From Falsigemmobacter intermedius (GTDB lineage: Bacteria; Pseudomonadota; Alphaproteobacteria; Rhodobacterales; Rhodobacteraceae), in the NCBI RefSeq assembly GCF_004054105.1, contig NZ_SBLC01000016.1, positions 1 to 64,000 on the forward strand: a stretch of DNA of 64,000 nucleotides, in the 5' to 3' direction. The position numbers and the translations under genes were made by a program. The notes under the pieces are model-generated. The model was not told the DNA's origin. It saw nothing but the letters and a program-made list of their open reading frames with translations, and made no database searches. Of the stretch, positions 37,402-46,425 are shown in pieces; the first letter of the stretch is position 1, and each line of letters begins with the position of its first letter.

Positions 37402-37472
37402 GGCAAACCTCCGGCTGCTGCTCTTATGCCATGGCCACCCCTCATTTTAAATTATAATGTTTGGCCGGATAT

Positions 37473-37488
37473 ATAACTTTGGGGTTAT
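37473..37488. promoter_or_regulatory. PcaQ operator ATAACT-N4-GGTTAT
   Basis: The dyad ATAACT-TTGG-GGTTAT lies in the pcaD-pcaQ intergenic region. It closely matches the PcaQ binding consensus ATAACC-N4-GGTTAA that I recall from rhizobia. It is 72 bp upstream of pcaD and ends 3 bp before the pcaQ start codon, so binding may also repress pcaQ. Confidence 0.7.
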
Positions 37489-37491
37489 GAT

Positions 37492-38421
37492 ATGCTGCAT
37501 CCGCTGCTGCGCCTGCGTCATCTGTCGTGCTTTCTGGAGACGGCGCGGCTCGGCTCGCTGTCGGCGGCGGCGGATCATCTGCGCATCAGCCAGCCCGCTG
37601 CCTCTAAAACGATCCGGGAGCTGGAAGAGATCCTTGCAGTCACGCTTTTTGATCGCAGCGGGCGGAAACTGGCTCTGACCCCGGCGGGCCAGGTCTTTCA
37701 GACCCATGCCGGGGGCGCTATGGCAGAATTGCAGCGCGCGCAGAGGGCGGTGCAAAGCCCGGCGGCGGCCCAGGCACGCATCCGGCTCGGGGTGCTGCCG
37801 ACCGCTGCCACCGGTCTGGTGCCCGAGGCGGCGCTTTCCCTGCGAAAGACCCGGCCCGAAGTGCTGATTGAGGTGATGACGGGGCCGAACTGGCTGCTTT
37901 TGTCGCTGCTGCGTGAGGGGCAGCTTGATCTGGTGGTGGGGCGGATGCCGCCTGCCGGGAATGCCGAAGGCATCGAATTTGTGCCGCTTTACTGGGAAAA
38001 GGTGATCCCGGTGGTGCGTGCAGGCCATCCGCTGGCGGAGGCTGCGGGCTGGAGCCCCGATGATCTGCGCCGTTATCCGCTGATGCTGCCGCCGACGGGG
38101 GCGGTGATTGCGGGATCGGTGCGGGCCTGGCTGCATAATGCGGGGCTTGGTGCGCCGGCACCGGCCTTCGAGAATGTCTCGCTTCCCTTCGGGCGCGAGG
38201 TGCTGCGCCAGTCCGATACGGTCTGGTTCATCTCAGAAGGGGTGGTGCGCGCCGATGTGGTGGCGGGCCATCTGGCCGTACTGCCGCTGAAGAACGAGCT
38301 TCTGGGCGGGCCGGTCGGGGTGTCGCGCCGCCCCCAGGACGGCGAAACACCGGTGCTTTTGAAAGAAGTGATCGCGGCCCTGGAAGAGGCCGCGATCCGT
38401 CAGGAAAGCCTGATGTCGTAA
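37492..38421 (+). CDS. pcaQ: LysR-type activator of the pca operon
   Basis: PcaQ activates pcaDCHGB in response to a protocatechuate pathway intermediate. The 309-aa protein has an N-terminal winged helix-turn-helix (LRHLSCFLETARLGSLSAAA, then ISQPAASKTIRELEE) and a two-lobed effector domain starting RIRLGVLPTAA. It is divergent from pcaD with one operator dyad directly upstream. The AT-rich stretch 37441-37490 probably holds both promoters. Identity as PcaQ rests on the family, the divergent gene order and the matching operator. Confidence 0.9.
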   Translation: MLHPLLRLRHLSCFLETARLGSLSAAADHLRISQPAASKTIRELEEILAVTLFDRSGRKLALTPAGQVFQTHAGGAMAELQRAQRAVQSPAAAQARIRLGVLPTAATGLVPEAALSLRKTRPEVLIEVMTGPNWLLLSLLREGQLDLVVGRMPPAGNAEGIEFVPLYWEKVIPVVRAGHPLAEAAGWSPDDLRRYPLMLPPTGAVIAGSVRAWLHNAGLGAPAPAFENVSLPFGREVLRQSDTVWFISEGVVRADVVAGHLAVLPLKNELLGGPVGVSRRPQDGETPVLLKEVIAALEEAAIRQESLMS

Positions 38422-38422
38422 C

Positions 38423-39595
38423 TCAGTAGGGCAGGCCCACGTAGTTCTCCGCCAGATCTTTGCGGGCGGTTTCGGATTCCGACAGATGGCGCAGGGTCGA
38501 TTTACGCATCTGTGCGGCGAAGCTGTCCTCATCGTCGAAACGGTGCAGCATGGTGGTCATCTGCCAGGAGAAGCGCATCGCTTTCCAGATCCGGTTCAGC
38601 GCGCGGGCCGAATAGTCGTCGACGCCTTTGTTCGAGCCGTTTTTGATCGCCTCAACCAGGGCGTTGTAGAGGTAGTGAACGTCCGAAGCCGCAAGGTTCA
38701 GACCCTTTGCACCGGTCGGCGGCACGATATGGGCCGCATCGCCCACAAGGAACAGGCGGCCCCAGCGAAGCGGTTCGGAGACGAAGCTGCGCAGAGGCGC
38801 GATCGATTTCTCGATTGAGGCGGCTTCGACCACGCGGGCGGCCGCTTCCGCCGGAATGCGGCGCTTGAATTCAGCCCAGAAGCGGGCGTCCGACCAGTCT
38901 TCCGGCTTATCGGTCAGCGGCACCTGCAGGTAGTGACGCACGAGGGTCTCGCTGCGCATCGAGGCCAGGGCAAATCCGTGCTCAGAATTCGCGTAGATCA
39001 GCTCATCATTGACCGGCGCGGTATGCGCCAGAATGCCCAGCCAGCCGAAGGGATAAACGCGCTCAAACTCGCGGCGCTTTTCTGCCGGGATCGTCTTGCG
39101 GCTGACGCCGTGGAAGCCGTCACAGCCCGCAACCCAATCTGCGGTCAGGCTTTTGCGCTCACCCTCAACCGTGGTGAAATCGACGCGGGCCTGGGCGGCG
39201 TCGAGGTCGTGGATCTCGACATCCGAGACCTGATGAATGATCGTGGTGCCCATTTTGTCCTGGGCTTCAAAGAGATCGCGGGTCACCTCGGTCTGGCCGT
39301 AAACCATAACGCGCTTGCCGGTCAGTTCTCTGAAATCGATGTGAACCATCAGGTCACCATCCGAGATGATGGTGCCGTCATGCGGGATGCCCTCTGCATC
39401 CAGACGCTCGCTGACGCCCGCTTCGCACAGCAGGTTCACGGTGCCCCATTCAAGGATCCCGGCGCGAATGCGCGAGAGAACATGCTCACGGCTCGACCGC
39501 TCGAGGATCACGGTATCGATCCCGGCGCGGTTGAGCAGTTGCGACAGCATAAGGCCCGACGGACCCGAACCAATGATGGCGACCTGAGTTTTCAT
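38423..39595 (-). CDS. pobA: 4-hydroxybenzoate 3-monooxygenase
   Basis: PobA hydroxylates 4-hydroxybenzoate to protocatechuate using NADPH, O2 and FAD, feeding the pca operon next door. The 390-aa flavoprotein has the FAD-binding GSGPSG near the N terminus, the DG motif WVAGCDGFHGVSR, and the FAD ribityl motif GDAAHIVPPTGAKGLN. Length matches the Pseudomonas enzyme (about 394). ATG 39595 is preceded by AAGGAG; an in-frame extension to 39667 has no support. It is convergent with pcaQ (1 bp apart) and divergent from an AraC-type regulator gene 91 bp away. Confidence 0.94.
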   Translation of the reverse strand: MKTQVAIIGSGPSGLMLSQLLNRAGIDTVILERSSREHVLSRIRAGILEWGTVNLLCEAGVSERLDAEGIPHDGTIISDGDLMVHIDFRELTGKRVMVYGQTEVTRDLFEAQDKMGTTIIHQVSDVEIHDLDAAQARVDFTTVEGERKSLTADWVAGCDGFHGVSRKTIPAEKRREFERVYPFGWLGILAHTAPVNDELIYANSEHGFALASMRSETLVRHYLQVPLTDKPEDWSDARFWAEFKRRIPAEAAARVVEAASIEKSIAPLRSFVSEPLRWGRLFLVGDAAHIVPPTGAKGLNLAASDVHYLYNALVEAIKNGSNKGVDDYSARALNRIWKAMRFSWQMTTMLHRFDDEDSFAAQMRKSTLRHLSESETARKDLAENYVGLPY

Positions 39596-39686
39596 GGATC
39601 CTCGCTCCTTTACCTGAGCGTTACATAGATCTTTGTTTCCGCCGATGCTAATGGACGCAGGCGGCATAAACTGGTATTATTCGTGC

Positions 39687-40538
39687 ATGTCTGCGCAAAC
39701 ATTGATCCCCAGTTTTCAGCTCTTCGGTGAAACCTCTGCCTTCCCCGACGTGATCCACCATGAGCGGATCCGCGATCGGGCGCTGCTGCATGACTGGAGA
39801 ATCGGTACACATCGGCATACCGATATGGTGCAGCTTTTCCATATGGAACGTGGCGCCGCAGAGGTGCGGATCGACGGGCGCTCTTATCGCCTACAGGATG
39901 GAGAATTCCTATATATTCCGGTGCATTCGGTGCATGGCTTTGCCTTCCGCAAGGGCTCGGAAGGGGGGGTGTTTTCCTTCCCCCTGACCCTGAAAGACGC
40001 GCTGCCTGCGGCCTCTGCGGAACTTTCGGCGCGGCTGACACGGCCCCTGCAGGCGGCATGTGACGCAGCGTTCGTGCGACTCTTAACCGCATTGGTGCAG
40101 GCTTTCGAAGATACTGGCACTTTCCGGGCATCTCTTTTGGCCTCTCTGGGACAGGCGGTTCTGATTTCGGTGGCACAGGCGGGTGTGAGCGGGGAGGATG
40201 CGGAGGAAGCCGCGACGCAAAGACGTATGGGCGATTTCATCAGACTGCTGCGCGAAGATCTGAGTGCGGCACGCGGGGCGGGGGATTATGCCCGCAGCAT
40301 GGGCATCACCACCGGACATCTGAACCGGATCTGTCGGGCTGCCTCGGGTCTCAGTGTCAGCGACTATATCGAGGCGGCACGGATGACCGAAGCGCGGCGG
40401 CTGCTGGCCTTTACCCAGCTTTCGATTGCAGAGATCGGCTATCGCCTTGGCTATACGGACCCCTCATACTTTTCGCGCCGCTTTCGGAATGTGGCGGGCG
40501 CAACACCCTCTGTCTACCGCCAGCAGTTTCTGAACTGA
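39687..40538 (+). CDS. AraC-family regulator, probable activator of pobA
   Basis: This 283-aa AraC/XylS-type regulator has an N-terminal cupin-like effector domain (HTDMVQLFHMERG, then GEFLYIPVHSVHGF) and two C-terminal helix-turn-helices (GDYARSMGITTGHLNRICRA and SIAEIGYRLGYTDPSYFSRR). It lies divergent from pobA with a 91-bp shared promoter region, which suggests that it activates pobA in response to 4-hydroxybenzoate, like AraC-type PobR proteins in other bacteria. I took ATG 39687 because homology to regulator N termini begins there; an upstream in-frame ATG at 39633 is possible. Confidence 0.8.
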   Translation: MSAQTLIPSFQLFGETSAFPDVIHHERIRDRALLHDWRIGTHRHTDMVQLFHMERGAAEVRIDGRSYRLQDGEFLYIPVHSVHGFAFRKGSEGGVFSFPLTLKDALPAASAELSARLTRPLQAACDAAFVRLLTALVQAFEDTGTFRASLLASLGQAVLISVAQAGVSGEDAEEAATQRRMGDFIRLLREDLSAARGAGDYARSMGITTGHLNRICRAASGLSVSDYIEAARMTEARRLLAFTQLSIAEIGYRLGYTDPSYFSRRFRNVAGATPSVYRQQFLN

Positions 40539-40548
40539 GGCAAAGAAA

Positions 40549-40572
40549 AACCCCGGCCTCTCGGCCGGGGTT
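40549..40572. terminator. Bidirectional terminator between AraC gene and aldehyde dehydrogenase
   Basis: AACCCCGGCC (40549-40558) pairs perfectly with GGCCGGGGTT (40563-40572), loop TCTC, between convergent genes. An A-run precedes and TTCC follows. Confidence 0.8.
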
Positions 40573-40580
40573 CCATCAGA

Positions 40581-42056
40581 TCAGAACGGGAAGTTCGGAC
40601 CCTCATTGTGGATGGTGATCCAATGGGTGCGGGTGAACTCTTCCATGATCCACTCGCCATTGAAGCGGCCAAGGCCCGAGTTCTTTTCGCCACCGAAAGG
40701 CGCATTGGCGTGATCGCCGACGGTGATCGCGTTGACATGGGTCATGCCGGCGACGATCTGGCGGGCGAAGTTCACGCCGCGCTGAATGTCGCGGGTGTAG
40801 ACCGCGCTCGACAGGCCATATTCGGTGTCGTTTGCCAGTTCGAGGGCATGGGCCTCGTCGCGGGCTTTAATCACCGGCAGAACCGGGCCGAAGGTCTCTT
40901 CGCGTGCCAGAGCCGAAGCCGGATCCACGTCGACGAAGATATGCGGCGCAATGACATTGCCCTCAAGCGGGCCCGAGACCACCAGGCGCGCGCCATCGGC
41001 CTTCGCCTGTTCGATCTTGGCAACCACGCCGTCGCGCTGCCCCTTCGAGATCGCCGGGCCGACGTTGGTGGCCGGGTTCAGCGGATCGCCATAGGTGACT
41101 TTCGACGCGCGGGCGATCAGCTTTTCGACGAACTCGTCATAGATCTTTGCATCCACGATCACGCGGTTCGTCGACATGCAGATCTGCCCCTGGTGCAGGA
41201 AGCGCCCGAAGGTGGCAGCGCCCACGGCCGCATCGACATCGGCATCATCCAGAACGACCAGCGGTGCGTTGCCGCCCAGTTCCAGCGCGACGCGCTTGAT
41301 GAATTTGCCGCCCGTGGCCAGCTGGCCCACGCGCTTGCCCACATCGGTCGAGCCGGTGAAGGAGATGAACGAGGGCACTTCATGCTCGACGAAATAATCG
41401 CCGATTTCCGAACCCGAGCCGATCACCACGTTCAGAAGCCCGGCCGGAACGCCTGCCTCTTCGAAGATCTTGGCGACCAGAGTGCCGCCGGTGAAGGGGG
41501 TATCCGAGGCCGGTTTCAGCACCACACCATTGCCGCAGGCCAGCGCCGGAGCGACCGAGCGCACCGAAAGATGCAGCGGAAAGTTCCAGGGGCTGATGAT
41601 GCCGATGACGCCAAGCGCTTCGCGATAGTAGCGGCTTTCCATCCCCGGCTCACAGGCCAGCAGTTTGCCCGAGATTTTGCCCGGGAAAGCGGCGGAATAT
41701 TCGGTGATGGTGCGGGCGGCGCCATGCTCGATATGCGATTTGATCACGGTCGAGCCGGACTCGCGGCCCAGCCAGCCGCGGATTTCATCGGCGCGGGCGT
41801 CGAAAATGGCGACGGCGCGGCGGATGATCGCTTCGCGCTCAGCCGGGGCGCGGGCCGCCCATTCAACCTGAGCCGCTTTGGCGGCGGCATAGGCCGCATC
41901 CACGTCTGCGCGGCTTGCCAGTTTGATGGTGCCCAGCACCGAGCCGTCAAAGGGGTTCAGGTTGTCTGCGGTGCGATCCGACGAGCCGGGGCGCCATTCG
42001 CCGGCAATATATTGCAGATCCAGACCCTGATAGGCGTTGGTGGGGGTGGTGCTCAT
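40581..42056 (-). CDS. Aromatic aldehyde dehydrogenase (benzaldehyde/vanillin type)
   Basis: This 491-aa NAD(P)-dependent aldehyde dehydrogenase would oxidise an aldehyde to its acid. The catalytic Glu is in ALELGGN, the nucleophile Cys in [11 protein letters not shown], and the cofactor-binding segment in [13 protein letters not shown]. The GQICMST context is typical of vanillin and benzaldehyde dehydrogenases. Together with pobA and pca genes this suggests 4-hydroxybenzaldehyde or vanillin as substrate, giving 4-hydroxybenzoate or vanillate; the exact substrate is inferred. AGGAG precedes ATG 42056; an upstream start at 42083 is less likely. Confidence 0.87.
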   Translation of the reverse strand: MSTTPTNAYQGLDLQYIAGEWRPGSSDRTADNLNPFDGSVLGTIKLASRADVDAAYAAAKAAQVEWAARAPAEREAIIRRAVAIFDARADEIRGWLGRESGSTVIKSHIEHGAARTITEYSAAFPGKISGKLLACEPGMESRYYREALGVIGIISPWNFPLHLSVRSVAPALACGNGVVLKPASDTPFTGGTLVAKIFEEAGVPAGLLNVVIGSGSEIGDYFVEHEVPSFISFTGSTDVGKRVGQLATGGKFIKRVALELGGNAPLVVLDDADVDAAVGAATFGRFLHQGQICMSTNRVIVDAKIYDEFVEKLIARASKVTYGDPLNPATNVGPAISKGQRDGVVAKIEQAKADGARLVVSGPLEGNVIAPHIFVDVDPASALAREETFGPVLPVIKARDEAHALELANDTEYGLSSAVYTRDIQRGVNFARQIVAGMTHVNAITVGDHANAPFGGEKNSGLGRFNGEWIMEEFTRTHWITIHNEGPNFPF

Positions 42057-42324
42057 CCGGCATCTCCTGTCTCGACCTGTCACCAGGCGCTCTTCCCAAA
42101 TTCAGACGGTCCGCGACCGACATGTCATGCAGTTGATCTTTCAACGCATGATCTGCCGATCTGCTGCACAACAGACCGCCCGTTCGTTACCAAAACTGCC
42201 CTCCAGGCGGATTTCCTCCGGTAACAGGGCTGAAATAGGGAGCGGCAGATAAAGGTTAAATGTTAAAAATTGTCACAGGCATGTGATTTTCGGTCAATCG
42301 ACGAAATGACGTAACGGCACAGCC
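42057..42324. other. Intergenic region upstream of aldehyde dehydrogenase
   Basis: No gene is seen. It should hold the promoter of the dehydrogenase on the minus strand. An AT-rich part (42250-42290) contains TCACA-GGCA-TGTGA (42273-42286), a small inverted repeat of unknown meaning. Confidence 0.4.
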
Positions 42325-43224
42325 TCAGGGCCAGTCCGCAAAGGAGTCCGCCTCAGTCCCCGGGCGTGGCCCCCGGCTGCTGAGCGAGGCGCGGTAGTGG
42401 CTGGGGGATTGGCCGCTGCTGCGCTTGAAGAAATGGCTGAATTCTGCGGCATCGCTGAAGCCCAGCGACTGGGCAATCTCGGCGACCGGGCGGGGGGAAT
42501 GCTCAAGCCAGGCAAGGGCCTCGCGCATGATGCGGCGGTGGATCAGCTGCAGCGGGGTTTTGCCCTGGCCTTTCAGGCAGACCCGGCGCAGGCGCGCTTC
42601 GCTGACCCCCAGGCGGGCCGCATAGCCACTGACGGGCAGGTGGTTGCGGAAATGGACCTCCACTTCACGGCGGAAGGCTTCGATGAGCTGGCTGTCGCTT
42701 CCGGCGGCAGGTGTGTGCAGATGCTGATGGGCGTTGCGCCAAAGCTGCACGATCAACAGACGCAGGCAGGACAGGATGCTGGTGCGGCTGCCGGTCCGCG
42801 GCTGTGCGGCCTCAAGCAGGATGGCGCGGGCCAGGGCCTCGGGGTCGGGTGGCGCCTCGCTGGTCAGATCGGTGCAGAGCAGAAGTCCGCCGCCCTGGGG
42901 CAGCATGCGCTCCATCTCGGCATCCAGCCCCAGAACTTCTCCCAGAAGCTGCGGCGCAAGTCCGAAGAGAAACCCCTCAGATCCGGCGTCGAGCTTCAGC
43001 ACGGCCTCGGGCAGAGGGGGCAGAATAAGGGCGGCCGGGGCCGTGATTTCATGGCTGGCCTCCGGCAGCTCCAGCGAAATCCGGCCAGAGGTGACAAGCA
43101 CCAGATGAAGATGCCCGCAATAGCTGCCCCGGCAGGGCCGGATTTGGCGCATCCGCAGACCCGCGGGCAGGGTTTCGGCGCGCAGGAGGCGGCTGAGATC
43201 ATCTGCCGGGAGCAAAGCTGCCAT
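42325..43224 (-). CDS. AraC-family transcriptional regulator
   Basis: The product is a 299-aa AraC-type regulator with a C-terminal double helix-turn-helix: GYAARLGVSEARLRRVCL and RPVAEIAQSLGFSDAAEFSH, then FFKRSSGQSPSHYR. The N-terminal domain is cupin-like (SHEITAPAALILPPLPEAV). I chose ATG 43224 (MAALLPADDL); the open frame extends to 43428 but through the divergent gene's promoter and start. The 104-bp gap to the divergent aldehyde dehydrogenase suggests that it controls that gene and possibly pcaIJ. The effector is probably an aromatic acid or aldehyde, by context. Confidence 0.85.
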   Translation of the reverse strand: MAALLPADDLSRLLRAETLPAGLRMRQIRPCRGSYCGHLHLVLVTSGRISLELPEASHEITAPAALILPPLPEAVLKLDAGSEGFLFGLAPQLLGEVLGLDAEMERMLPQGGGLLLCTDLTSEAPPDPEALARAILLEAAQPRTGSRTSILSCLRLLIVQLWRNAHQHLHTPAAGSDSQLIEAFRREVEVHFRNHLPVSGYAARLGVSEARLRRVCLKGQGKTPLQLIHRRIMREALAWLEHSPRPVAEIAQSLGFSDAAEFSHFFKRSSGQSPSHYRASLSSRGPRPGTEADSFADWP

Positions 43225-43328
43225 GCGTCTGCACTTTCTGACATTCCTTCTGTTTGAAAATGACATGCCTTGCGTCAGAATGAAATGGCTTGTCCGGGTG
43301 CGCCGGGCATAAACTGTAGGGAGCTTCC

Positions 43329-44762
43329 ATGCCTGATGACAGACACCCCGACCCCGCCCGCAGCGCTCATGTGGTGCTGGGGGGCGAATGTCTGCGGCTG
43401 AACCCGGCGGATGGAAGTATTGCCTCACGGGTTCCGGCTTTGCGCGGACCGCAGGCGCGGCGGCTGGCCAATCAGGCCGCCATGGCCTTCGGCGACTGGT
43501 CCCAGACCCCGGGCGACGCGCGGGCCGCGATCCTGCGGCGGGCGGCGGAGCTTCTGGATCTGCGGGCCGAAGGCTTAACCCGCCTCATGCGCGATGAGAT
43601 CGGTGCGACCAGGCCCTGGGCTGAGTTCAACCTTGCGCAGGGGCGGGCACAGCTGCTGGCGGCGGCGGATCTTGCCACCTCGCCGCTGCTGGGAGAGGTT
43701 GAGCTTGCCGGGCATCTGCTGCGGCGCGAGGCGGCGGGGGTCTGCCTTGGCATTGCGCCCTGGAATGCGCCCCTGGCGCTTGGCCTGCGGGCTGTGGCCA
43801 TGGCGCTGGCCTGCGGCAACAGCGTGATCCTGAAAGCCTCTGAGCTTTGCGCGGGCAGTCATCTTGAGATCGGCCGTCTGTTGCGCGATGCCGGTCTGCC
43901 AGAAGGCGTGCTCCAGATCGTCACCCATGCTCCGGAACATGCCCGCGAAGTGGTTTCGGCGCTGATCAGCCATGAAGTGGTGCGGCGGGTCAATTTCACC
44001 GGATCGACCCGCGTCGGGCGGGAAGTGGCGCAGATGGCGGCAGCCTCGCTGAAGCGGTGCCTGCTGGGGCTGTCGGGCAAGGCGGCGCTGATCGTAAGAG
44101 AGGATGCCGATATTGAGGGGGCTGCCCGGGCGGCGGCCTGGGGGGCCTTTGTCAACCAGGGCCAGGTCTGCATGAGCACCGATCGCATCATCCTGGACGA
44201 AAAGATCGCCGATGCCTTCACCGCGCGCTTGCTGCACCACACGGCCGAACTGCGCGCAGATGGCACCGCCTCGGGTCCGGTGATCAGCGAGGCCTCGGTG
44301 CGCCGCCTCTCGGATCTGATGGATGACGCCCGCAGCCGGGGGGCACGGGTGCTCTGCGGCGGCGAGGCGAGAGGTGTCTTCATGGAGCCCGCCGTTCTTG
44401 ACGGCGTCGATCCCTCCATGCGGGTCTGGCACGAAGAGCTTTTCGGCCCCCTGGTCGTTCTGTGCCGTGCGGAAAGTGATGAGGATGCGGTCTCCCTAGC
44501 CAATGACTGCGGCTATGGCCTGAGCGCTGCGATCTGGAGCAGGGATCAGACCCGCGCCACCGAACTTGCCCGCCGGATTGAGGCCGGGATGTGCCATATC
44601 AACCGTCCGACCGTGCTCGATGATGCGGCGCTGCCGGTGGGCGGGGTGAAAGACAGCGGTTACGGGCGCTTTGGCACCCAGGCGGCCTTAGAGGAGTTTA
44701 CCGAGGTGCACTGGACCGCTTTGCCCGGCAATTCGTGCGATAGTCGAACAACGGTCGTGTAA
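43329..44762 (+). CDS. Aldehyde dehydrogenase family protein lacking the catalytic Glu
   Basis: The 477-aa chain has the aldehyde dehydrogenase fold, with IAPWNAPLALGLRA (cofactor site), VNFTGSTRVGREVA and the nucleophile Cys281 in NQGQVCMSTDR. The usual general-base motif ELGGK reads GLSGK: Gly247 stands where Glu is expected, 34 residues before the Cys as in classical enzymes, and Ser replaces the first Gly. Deacylation could be slow or use another base. It resembles salicylaldehyde or vanillin dehydrogenases. AGGGAG precedes ATG 43329. It is divergent from an AraC regulator and upstream of pcaIJ, so it may act on an aromatic aldehyde, possibly as a CoA-acylating or binding variant; that is speculation. 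Confidence 0.82.
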   Translation: MPDDRHPDPARSAHVVLGGECLRLNPADGSIASRVPALRGPQARRLANQAAMAFGDWSQTPGDARAAILRRAAELLDLRAEGLTRLMRDEIGATRPWAEFNLAQGRAQLLAAADLATSPLLGEVELAGHLLRREAAGVCLGIAPWNAPLALGLRAVAMALACGNSVILKASELCAGSHLEIGRLLRDAGLPEGVLQIVTHAPEHAREVVSALISHEVVRRVNFTGSTRVGREVAQMAAASLKRCLLGLSGKAALIVREDADIEGAARAAAWGAFVNQGQVCMSTDRIILDEKIADAFTARLLHHTAELRADGTASGPVISEASVRRLSDLMDDARSRGARVLCGGEARGVFMEPAVLDGVDPSMRVWHEELFGPLVVLCRAESDEDAVSLANDCGYGLSAAIWSRDQTRATELARRIEAGMCHINRPTVLDDAALPVGGVKDSGYGRFGTQAALEEFTEVHWTALPGNSCDSRTTVV

Positions 44763-44844
44763 CGCACAGATCGGATTGCCCCCAAAGGCCCGCAGCCCTA
44801 TTTGGAAGACAGCTTCGGGCACATCCCGACGGATGAGGAATCTC

Positions 44845-45576
44845 ATGGACAAAACAGTCAAAGACCTCGCGTCTGCTGTGGCAGGCATTGAAGATGGAAT
44901 GACCGTCATGATCGGCGGCTTCGGCGGCGCTGGCGGACCGATCGAGCTGATCCACGCGCTCATCGACCGGTTCAAGGCGACGGGCCACCCCAAAGATCTG
45001 ACCGTGGTGAACAACAACGCCGGCAACGGCCATGTGGGTCTCGCCGCACTGATCGAAGCGGGCATGGTGAAAAAGCTGATCTGCTCGTTCCCGCGTTCGG
45101 CCGATCCGGTGGTCTTCACTGAACTTTATCTCGCCGGTAAGATTGAGCTGGAACTGGTCCCTCAGGGCACGCTGGCAGAGCGTATCCGTGCCGGTGGCGC
45201 GGGCATCCCCGCCTTCTACACCCCGACCTCTTTCGGTACCGATCTCGCCAAAGGCAAACCGGTTGAGGTTTTTGAGGGCCGCTCTTATGTGCGCGAGCGC
45301 TGGCTGAAGGCGGATTACGCGCTGATTAAGGCGGAAACCGCCGATCTGCACGGCAACCTGACCTATCGCGCGGCAGCCCGCAACTTTGCCCCCGTGATGG
45401 CCATGGCCGCAGCGGTGACGGTTGTTCAGGCGGCGAAGGTCGTGGCTGCGGGCCAGATTGATCCCGAGAATGTCCATACCCCCGGCATCTTCGTGCAAAA
45501 GATCGTCGAAGTTGCCAATGCCGTTCAGGAAGAAGACCTGAACCGCGCCAAAGCCACCTATCCGCTGGAGGGTTGA
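44845..45576 (+). CDS. pcaI: 3-oxoadipate CoA-transferase subunit A
   Basis: PcaI and PcaJ together transfer CoA from succinyl-CoA to 3-oxoadipate, giving 3-oxoadipyl-CoA. The 243-aa subunit has the class I CoA-transferase glycine loop MIGGFGGAGGP and the block DLTVVNNNAGNG. ATG 44845 (MDKTVKDLA) is preceded by GAGG; an earlier in-frame ATG at 44776 lacks homology. pcaJ follows after 3 bp. The family also contains acetoacetate and 3-oxoacid transferases, so the pca assignment relies partly on context, which is strong here. Confidence 0.88.
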   Translation: MDKTVKDLASAVAGIEDGMTVMIGGFGGAGGPIELIHALIDRFKATGHPKDLTVVNNNAGNGHVGLAALIEAGMVKKLICSFPRSADPVVFTELYLAGKIELELVPQGTLAERIRAGGAGIPAFYTPTSFGTDLAKGKPVEVFEGRSYVRERWLKADYALIKAETADLHGNLTYRAAARNFAPVMAMAAAVTVVQAAKVVAAGQIDPENVHTPGIFVQKIVEVANAVQEEDLNRAKATYPLEG

Positions 45577-45579
45577 GCC

Positions 45580-46248
45580 ATGCAAAAGCTGTCGAACAAT
45601 CAGATCGCCTGGCGCGCCGCTCAGGACATCCAGGACGGGGCCTATGTCAACCTTGGCATCGGTTTTCCGGAAAAGGTTGCGCAATACACCGTCGAAGGCC
45701 GTGAAGCGATTTTTCACACCGAAAACGGCATCCTGAACTTCGGCGAGAGCCCTGAGCCGGGCAAAGAAGACTGGGACGTCATCAACGCCGGCAAAAAGGC
45801 CGTGACCCTGAAGCCGGGTGCGAGCTACTTCCACCATGCCGACAGCTTCGCCATGGTGCGCGGTGGGCATCTCGATGTGGCGATCCTCGGCGCTTATGAA
45901 ATCGCGGAAAACGGCGATCTGGCCAACTGGTCGACCGGCCCGAAAGGCGTGCCGGCGGTGGGCGGCGCGATGGATCTGGTCCACGGCGCAAAGCGCGTCG
46001 CAGTCATCACCGATCACGTCACCAAAGACGGCAAGCCGAAGCTGGTGAAGCAATGCTCGCTGCCGCTGACCGGCGTGGGCTGCGTGACCCGGGTCTATAC
46101 CTCGCTTGCGGTGATCGACATTGAGGGCGGCCGCTTCGTGCTGCGTGAAAAACTGGCCTCGCTGTCGATCGAAGAGCTTCAGGCGGTGACCGGAGCGGAA
46201 CTGGTCATCGACGGCCCCGTCGCGGATCTGGTCGTCCCCGACCTCTGA
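45580..46248 (+). CDS. pcaJ: 3-oxoadipate CoA-transferase subunit B
   Basis: PcaJ is the catalytic partner of PcaI. The 222-aa chain contains the active-site Glu of class I CoA-transferases in FHTENGILNFG and the glycine-rich GIGFPEKVAQY. The C-terminal part (TGVGCVTRVYTSLAVIDI) is also typical. It ends the operon; a terminator follows 24 bp later. PcaF, the thiolase that would finish the pathway to acetyl-CoA and succinyl-CoA, is not in this cluster. Confidence 0.9.
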   Translation: MQKLSNNQIAWRAAQDIQDGAYVNLGIGFPEKVAQYTVEGREAIFHTENGILNFGESPEPGKEDWDVINAGKKAVTLKPGASYFHHADSFAMVRGGHLDVAILGAYEIAENGDLANWSTGPKGVPAVGGAMDLVHGAKRVAVITDHVTKDGKPKLVKQCSLPLTGVGCVTRVYTSLAVIDIEGGRFVLREKLASLSIEELQAVTGAELVIDGPVADLVVPDL

Positions 46249-46271
46249 GCGGGTCCCGCAGAGTGACACAG

Positions 46272-46305
46272 ACGGCTGCTCCGCAGGGGGCAGCCGTTTT
46301 GTTTT
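46272..46305 (+). terminator. Rho-independent terminator after pcaJ
   Basis: ACGGCTGC (46272-46279) pairs with GCAGCCGT (46290-46297), followed by TTTGTTTT. Confidence 0.8.
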
Positions 46306-46425
46306 CAGTGGCAGGCGATCGCACTCCCGGGCCTTGGAATGTCCCGGCATTGGCCGGCGCGGTGTCGTCTCTCTGCCAGGAAGCAGACCCGGGGGCAGGC
46401 GCAATGGAACGGGGGCTTCAGAAGA

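Noticed and set aside
40608-42224. Plus-strand open frame of 538 codons
   Set aside because: Antisense to the aldehyde dehydrogenase gene, which has all catalytic motifs; the opposite translation is low-complexity.
44698-46404. Minus-strand open frame of 568 codons
   Set aside because: Antisense to pcaI and pcaJ, both clearly real; no family features in the reverse translation.
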